Source: Hyphomicrobiales bacterium (lineage in GTDB: Bacteria; Pseudomonadota; Alphaproteobacteria; Rhizobiales; Devosiaceae). From it: DNA of 8,154 nt. The notes under the pieces were generated by a model. The model worked only from the letters and a program-made list of their open reading frames with translations, was not told the DNA's origin and made no database searches. A program made the position numbers and the translations under genes. Positions 5,552 through 8,154 of this stretch are shown one piece after another (position 1 is the first letter of the stretch; every line of letters starts with the position of its first letter). The stretch spans positions 1 to 8,154 of the forward strand of contig JALSJY010000243.1 in the NCBI GenBank assembly GCA_026989045.1, given 5' to 3'.

Positions 5552-6541
5552 TTATTGTATAATTTCTAAATCTGGAATGAAGGCGCGTCCAGCAAATGCG
5601 AAAGTGACCATATAGATAATTGGCTGGGCTTTTCCATTTTCATCAATTTGATAAACTTCGATACTTCCAACATCTTTGCCTTTTGAGATTGTTTCTTTGT
5701 CAAGGGCTGATGATTGTCCTGCTTGCCAGTGAAATTCTAAATCTCCAACTCTATAGGGGGAATTATCTTGTAAGAAAGATAAACTAACGGCAATTGATGT
5801 TGGCACTTTCTCTTGTTTTTGCACAAGTGCAATGCGCATCATTGGCTCTATGTCGGTAGGCAAGTCACCTTTAAACATGAATGGAAATTCTGTGCTATCA
5901 TAATTTATATATGGATTTTGCCCAGCCACAGCGGCACGGCTTGGGTCAGGAAGAAGCACTTCTCCATCTGGATAGCGTTGTTTGAATATATCAAAGCTAA
6001 TTAGAAATGATGGTAGGGCTTTTAGCTTTTCTCCAGAACGAGCGCCAACAATTGCTTCTCCATTGATTTGTTGCCACCAATTTTGCTCGCCTCTATCATA
6101 CATGATTAGGTCTGAGTGGCGTAATTTTCCTGTTGTGCCGAATGTTACTATCTTGCCATCAATGGTGCGCTCAAATACGATTGAGCTATTGCATAATGGA
6201 CAATAGGTTATGGTTACAGGAAGGCCGCCGACAATATCGTTGACGATTTCATGCCACATCATATAGCGCAAAGGATAGGCGCGTGAGATATTATTGTGAG
6301 TGAAGGCGATGACTGGTTCATTGCCCGCAATACTGCTCTCATCTGCTGCTGGTTTGAATGTTGGATTGTCGATTGCGGGTATTGCATCAGCTCTGATAAC
6401 ATCAATTATTTCACTTAAATCAATTGTAGTTTTTGAAAAATCTGTTTTCCAATTCTCTGCGCTCCAGCGTTCAGCTTGTGCTAATGCCAAGTTTTGAAAT
6501 GTGAAAATAAAAAGAATAGTGAGAAGGATTTTTTTTAACAT
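5552..6541 (-). CDS. Exported DUF3179 domain protein
   Basis: This 329-residue protein belongs to DUF3179, a family of uncharacterised exported proteins. A signal peptide covers residues 1-23 (basic start, hydrophobic core, cleavage after AQA). The family hallmarks follow: SRAYPLRYMMWHEIVND (86-102), VTITYCPLCNSS (109-120) with the C114-x-x-C117 pair, VTFGTTGKLRHSDLIMYDR (132-150) and NWWQQINGEAIVG (154-166). The CxxC could bind metal or be a redox pair in the periplasm. That is inference, since no activity is known to me. Residues from about 200 on are more variable, with a beta-rich C-terminal part. The ATG has GGAAG (6546-6550 on the minus strand) 4 bases upstream. It is followed after 38 bases by the TIGR02301 gene. 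The protein appears complete, with no sign of damage. Confidence 0.85.
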   Translation of the reverse strand: MLKKILLTILFIFTFQNLALAQAERWSAENWKTDFSKTTIDLSEIIDVIRADAIPAIDNPTFKPAADESSIAGNEPVIAFTHNNISRAYPLRYMMWHEIVNDIVGGLPVTITYCPLCNSSIVFERTIDGKIVTFGTTGKLRHSDLIMYDRGEQNWWQQINGEAIVGARSGEKLKALPSFLISFDIFKQRYPDGEVLLPDPSRAAVAGQNPYINYDSTEFPFMFKGDLPTDIEPMMRIALVQKQEKVPTSIAVSLSFLQDNSPYRVGDLEFHWQAGQSSALDKETISKGKDVGSIEVYQIDENGKAQPIIYMVTFAFAGRAFIPDLEIIQ

Positions 6542-6626
6542 GATACTTCCATTTATAGAATTTTATGAAGGATTGCATGTTTTTTGAGCTAAGCCTATTC
6601 ACTAATGCTCACATACTTGTGATAAG

Positions 6627-7091
6627 TTAATCAAATAATGCATCGATTTGTGCTTGTGTTTCTACGTTTTCGATATGTTCAATATCTTTTGGTGGGGTGA
6701 TTAGTGAGGCAACAATATCGCGCTGATGTTCCATTAGATTGAGCATTTCAGCTGGTGGGTTATCTTGTGATTGATGTTCACAGATGAGAATGATTAAATC
6801 ATCTGTGGCCTGAATGAATTCTTGTTTTTTTTTATCTGGAAGGGATAAATAGCTATTCTCAACTATATCTGCACCAACAAAGCCAGAGTGTTTAAAGTGA
6901 GAGCAATAATCAATTGGTTGCCATTCTAAGAGAATATCTCGTTCCATTGAGCCGCTTTTTACCAGTTGGGCGAGCATAATATATTCATTGAAAATGTTTA
7001 GATAATCGGTTGCTAATCCTGTTTGGGGGTTAACATTGGCAGCAAGCATTTGCTCTTTGGTTGGGGCTTTTAAATTTGATGATTCACTCAT
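6627..7091 (-). CDS. Conserved cytoplasmic protein of unknown function
   Basis: This 154-residue protein is not one I can name, although its core GLATDYLNIFNEYIMLAQL (25-43) resembles unnamed conserved proteins of Hyphomicrobiales. Further features are EWQPIDYCSHFKHSGFVGAD (56-75), a block often starting with a WQP motif in those proteins, and helical segments to the end. It is acidic, has no signal peptide or membrane segment, and has only two cysteines (C63 and C103). The ATG at 7089-7091 has an AGAAGG only 1 base upstream, too near for normal initiation, and an in-frame stop lies six codons before it, so no earlier start exists. The ATG at codon 15 would still keep the conserved core. The gene starts 75 bases after the FAD oxidase stop and is 85 bases from the DUF3179 gene. 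Confidence 0.72.
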   Translation of the reverse strand: MSESSNLKAPTKEQMLAANVNPQTGLATDYLNIFNEYIMLAQLVKSGSMERDILLEWQPIDYCSHFKHSGFVGADIVENSYLSLPDKKKQEFIQATDDLIILICEHQSQDNPPAEMLNLMEHQRDIVASLITPPKDIEHIENVETQAQIDALFD

Positions 7092-7166
7092 GCCTTCTAG
7101 TTTGCGCTAGGTTTGGTTTTTTTGTGGTGAATGTTTGCTTTAGTATTTGTCCGTGGTTTGGCGTGC

Positions 7167-8154
7167 TTAAAATAGGATTTTACCTGGATTTAGGATATTA
7201 TTAGGATCGAGGGCGGCTTTTATTGTTTTCATCATAACAAGGGCGGTTTTGTCTTTGGTTTTTATTAGTAATTCTCTTTTTAATTGGCCTATGCCGTGTT
7301 CAGCAGAAATTGAGCCATTTAATCTTATTACCACCTCATAAATTGCATCATGGATTGGTTGGGCATTGTCCATGAATGTTTTTGCCTCCATGCCTTTTGG
7401 TTGAGTAAAGTTAAAGTGGATATTACCATCTCCCATGTGACCAAAGGGGCAGGGGCGGATATTTGGGTTGATTTTTGCAATAGCCTTGATGCCCATTTCA
7501 ATTAGCTCTGGCACTTTTTCAACTGGCACTGAGACATCATGTTTTATTGAAGCGCCTTCGCAATTTTGGCACTCGCTCATCTGCTCGCGAAATTTCCACA
7601 TATTTTCTCGCTCAAATTCGGATTGAGCAATGGTAGTTGCTTCTCCAATGAGATTTTGTGAGAAGGCATATTCAAGCTCATTTGAGAGTAGGTTTTCGTT
7701 TAGTTTATTATGGTGTGAAATTTCTATTAAGCTATACCAAGGGGAAAGGCCTGCGCTTGGGTCTTGATCTAGCAATTTATGTTTTAGTTGAATATCTAGG
7801 CCAAAGCGGGGGATAAGTTCGAATGCGGTTAGATTGTTTTGCGCTGAACTTTGTATGTGCTTGAAAAATTCATAGGCTAAAAACGGGTTATCAAATGCAA
7901 CTAATGCTGTTTCGTAAGAAAGTGGTTTTGGGAATAATTTTAGCTTGGCGGCAGTGATGATTGCTAAAGAGCCTTCTGAGCCGATTAGTAGATTGTTGAG
8001 ATCATAACCTGTGTTGTCTTTTTTTAGTGAGCCAAGTCCATTATATAAAGATCCATCTGCTAAAACTGCTTCTATGCCAAGGCAAAGTTGGCGGGCATTT
8101 CCATAGGCTAATACTTGTGATCCGCCTGCATTTGAAGCTAATATTCCCCCGATT
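7167..8154 (-). CDS. FAD-linked 2-hydroxyacid dehydrogenase (partial, N-terminus outside)
   Basis: The frame is open from the window's right edge to the TAA at 7167-7169, giving 328 C-terminal residues of a protein normally about 470 long; roughly 140 are missing. It is an FAD-binding (PCMH-type) oxidoreductase with an FAD-oxidase C-terminal domain, the family of GlcD, D-lactate dehydrogenase and D-2-hydroxyglutarate dehydrogenase. The first visible residues hold the flavin-binding blocks IGGILASNAGG, VLADGS, KKDNTGYDLNNLLIGSEG and ITAAKLKLFPKP. The C-terminal domain has GHMGDGNIH (7413-7439), whose two histidines bind the active-site metal in characterised relatives, and SAEHGIG, ending with the usual LDPNNILNPGKI. 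A CQNC motif (7560-7571) occurs where relatives usually have no cysteines. The in-frame TTG at 7773-7775 is internal, not the start. Substrate is a D-2-hydroxyacid, exact identity uncertain. It is the first gene of the minus-strand run seen here. Confidence 0.88.
   Translation of the reverse strand, partial: IGGILASNAGGSQVLAYGNARQLCLGIEAVLADGSLYNGLGSLKKDNTGYDLNNLLIGSEGSLAIITAAKLKLFPKPLSYETALVAFDNPFLAYEFFKHIQSSAQNNLTAFELIPRFGLDIQLKHKLLDQDPSAGLSPWYSLIEISHHNKLNENLLSNELEYAFSQNLIGEATTIAQSEFERENMWKFREQMSECQNCEGASIKHDVSVPVEKVPELIEMGIKAIAKINPNIRPCPFGHMGDGNIHFNFTQPKGMEAKTFMDNAQPIHDAIYEVVIRLNGSISAEHGIGQLKRELLIKTKDKTALVMMKTIKAALDPNNILNPGKILF

Noticed and set aside
6609..6622. TCACA-TACT-TGTGA just after the stop of the 154-residue gene
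   Set aside because: The stem is 5 pairs with no T run on the minus strand, and the half-sites are in the reverse order of a CRP/FNR-like TGTGA-N-TCACA site.
7773..7775. TTG as a start codon for a shorter 202-residue oxidase
   Set aside because: The same frame continues open to the right edge and codes for clear flavin-binding motifs of the same family, so the TTG is an internal leucine codon.
1..8154. CRISPR array, integrase, transposase, tRNA, toxin-antitoxin pair or defence cassette
   Set aside because: I looked for evenly spaced direct repeats, mobile-element signatures and paired small genes and found none; the genes are single-copy housekeeping or envelope genes in a compact layout.

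Overview
The window looks like chromosomal DNA of an AT-rich alphaproteobacterium, most likely a member or relative of the Hyphomicrobiales (Rhizobiales). The pointers are a TIGR02301-type periplasmic protein, a dihydroorotase of the alphaproteobacterial 'QVHFREPG' type divergent from a YgfZ-like protein and an HD hydrolase, an SleB-type wall hydrolase in a lineage not known to sporulate, and two small proteins that resemble unnamed conserved alphaproteobacterial proteins. This placement rests on remembered family distributions, not on a search.

Layout, left to right. Positions 1-289 hold no supportable gene. They carry one copy of a short dispersed repeat (61-98), a perfect 10-bp inverted repeat (108-147) and a possible -10 box for the next gene. 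A membrane-anchored cell wall hydrolase (290-1315, +) runs towards a small exported protein of unknown function (1334-1663, -, probable TTG start). An operator-like palindrome lies just upstream of that small gene. A two-gene minus-strand unit follows: ygfZ-like (2423-3244) and then, 6 bases on, an HD-domain phosphohydrolase (1802-2416). The ygfZ-like gene shares a 60-bp divergent promoter region with dihydroorotase (3305-4618, +).

After pyrC lies a second, strongly hairpin-forming copy of the dispersed repeat (4673-4709). The rest is a run of five minus-strand genes, read from the right edge: an FAD-linked 2-hydroxyacid dehydrogenase (7167-8154, N-terminus cut off by the window), a 154-residue conserved protein (6627-7091), an exported DUF3179 protein (5552-6541), an exported TIGR02301 protein (5106-5513) and an 86-residue helical protein (4717-4977).

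Functionally this is mostly housekeeping: pyrimidine synthesis, Fe-S cluster maintenance (YgfZ), nucleotide phosphohydrolase (HD), wall turnover and flavin-dependent oxidation of a 2-hydroxyacid, mixed with envelope proteins of unknown role. I see no transposase, integrase, phage gene, CRISPR array, tRNA, rRNA, toxin-antitoxin pair or defence cassette, and no convincing undescribed multi-gene system. The points most worth following are the repeat family, the palindrome and odd start of the small exported gene, the unusual metal-ligand pattern of the dihydroorotase, and the DUF3179/TIGR02301 exported pair.
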